This document shows, one piece after another, positions 63,409 to 64,000 of a stretch of 64,000 nucleotides of DNA (position 1 is the stretch's first letter; each line of letters opens with the position of its first letter). The DNA is from Volvox africanus (taxonomy: Eukaryota > Chlorophyta > Chlorophyceae > Chlamydomonadales > Volvocaceae). The DNA is taken from the NCBI GenBank assembly GCA_030268105.1, contig BSDZ01000048.1:1-64000 (forward strand). The letters are read 5' to 3'. The position numbers were made by a program, and so were the translations under genes. The notes beneath the pieces were generated by a model. The model did no database searches, was not told the DNA's origin, and worked only from the letters and a program-made list of their open reading frames with translations.

Positions 63409-64000
63409 CATGAGATTCATAAGAATCATATGAATCATAATGATAGGGCTCCGGTGTGCCCTCCCCATCTCCCTCCCCCGCCCTTTGTCGGCGATGATGG
63501 TTGTGCTTTGGCGGCGTCGGTGGTGGCGTCGGTGGCGGACGGAGGGAGGGACGGAAAGAGGTTCCCATTCCCACCATCGCCACCGCTGCCACCACGGCCA
63601 CATACAACACTACGGCTACCGCCGCAAACACCGCCACCAAGGCGACCGCTGTAAGTGTCCTGGGGTATGTACGGGCAGTGTTCATCATTGGATCTTAAAC
63701 TGACATTCTCCCATTGGGCCTTCGTAGGCGAACACAACAGGGTCACTACACCCATGAAATCGAAACGGGTAAGATATGATACGGGATCGAGTTTCAAAGG
63801 TGACATGTGTATGTCTTGATGCCTTGACTGACTGAGGGATTACCTTGCAGGGATGTTTCGCTCTAGAGTGGTGAATGACCCTTCCCCTTGGTTTTGGATT
63901 TAGGATATTCTGCCACTGACATTTCCGATTGGGCCTTTGTAGGCAGCCACAATTCCAGGACGGGCTTAGTATGCTAGGCGTCCGGGTCCGCTGTGCCTTG
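63409..64000. repeat. Satellite unit 61 (partial, alpha)
   Basis: m1 GCCCT, GGTTGT, B from 63657 with TAGGCGAACAC and TTTAGGATATTC as in unit 58. Cut by the window edge 344 bp into B, so the array continues to the right. Confidence 0.95.

Larger units (their letters stand above)
1..64000. repeat. Tandem satellite array, ~868-bp three-module unit, 61 cores
   Basis: The same G-B-A order repeats head to tail across the window, with the 15-mer CATGAGATTCATAAG marking the start of every G module (121, 988, 1856 ... 63409). Spacing is 857-878 bp where one B is present and rises in steps of about 375 bp where B is repeated. No inversion, insertion or unique sequence was seen. Units differ mainly by scattered substitutions and small indels in A. 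This is typical of satellite DNA homogenised by unequal exchange and gene conversion; chromosomal location and host are unknown. An rDNA spacer is unlikely because no rRNA gene appears in 64 kb. Confidence 0.98.

Noticed and set aside
1..64000. rDNA intergenic spacer or gene-cluster spacer
   Set aside because: No rRNA or other gene in 64 kb between repeats.
1..64000. CRISPR array or bacterial repeat region
   Set aside because: Repeats are hundreds of bases long with no unique spacers and no associated genes.

Overview
The whole 64 kb window is one uninterrupted tandem satellite array. It has 61 GC-rich cores in the same orientation (60 complete units plus a truncated last one), preceded by the 120-bp tail of an earlier unit. 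I found no gene, rRNA, tRNA, transposon, CRISPR array or unique sequence, and both array edges lie outside the window. The organism cannot be named. Long homogenised arrays, sharp AT/GC alternation and spliceosome-like motifs suggest a eukaryotic heterochromatic block (centromeric, pericentromeric, subtelomeric or on a B/sex chromosome); that is inference.

Each basic unit (about 868 bp) has three modules. G (248 bp) is GC-rich, starts at CATGAGATTCATAAG, and contains a C-run tract, a GGT/GGC-rich half and a CCA/CCG-rich half. B (374 or 375 bp) has mixed composition, starts just after GTAAGT and ends at CAACAGT. A (about 235-256 bp) is almost pure A/T and built from TAA-like triplets. Unit lengths are about 857-878 bp with one B, 1232-1244 with two, 1617 with three, 1985-1994 with four and 2369 with five. 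All 30 extra B modules share the same B-B junction (CAACAGT joined to ATCC), which fits a duplication using 3-bp AGT microhomology.

Marker names used in the unit entries: m1 is the five bases after CCGGTGT (GCCGT, TCCCT, GCCCT or GCCAT); m3 is GGTGGT or GGTTGT; G-alpha carries GGAAAG, ACAACA and GTGTCC; G-beta carries GGAGAG, ACACCA and GTATCC; A-alpha ends ATTAATTATCATG; A-beta ends TTTATAATCATG.

Regions: 1-5.3 kb is alpha with single B modules. 5.3-27.7 kb is beta, mostly single B. 27.7-35.8 kb is a mosaic in which most units join a G of one type to an A of the other, so exchanges fall in B. 35.8-64 kb is alpha, with B expanded in most units. Copies of multi-unit blocks (at 6.6/12.5, 19.0/22.5, 28.9/31.9 and 57.1/61.3 kb) record recent unequal exchange.

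Many short open frames exist, but they follow from a stop-poor composition. Variants mostly change amino acids, so no coding sequence is called. The most interesting points are the B module as a recombination and amplification hotspot, a conserved strong G-quadruplex motif on the minus strand of nearly every G module, and a conserved set of splice-like signals that could process a satellite transcript.
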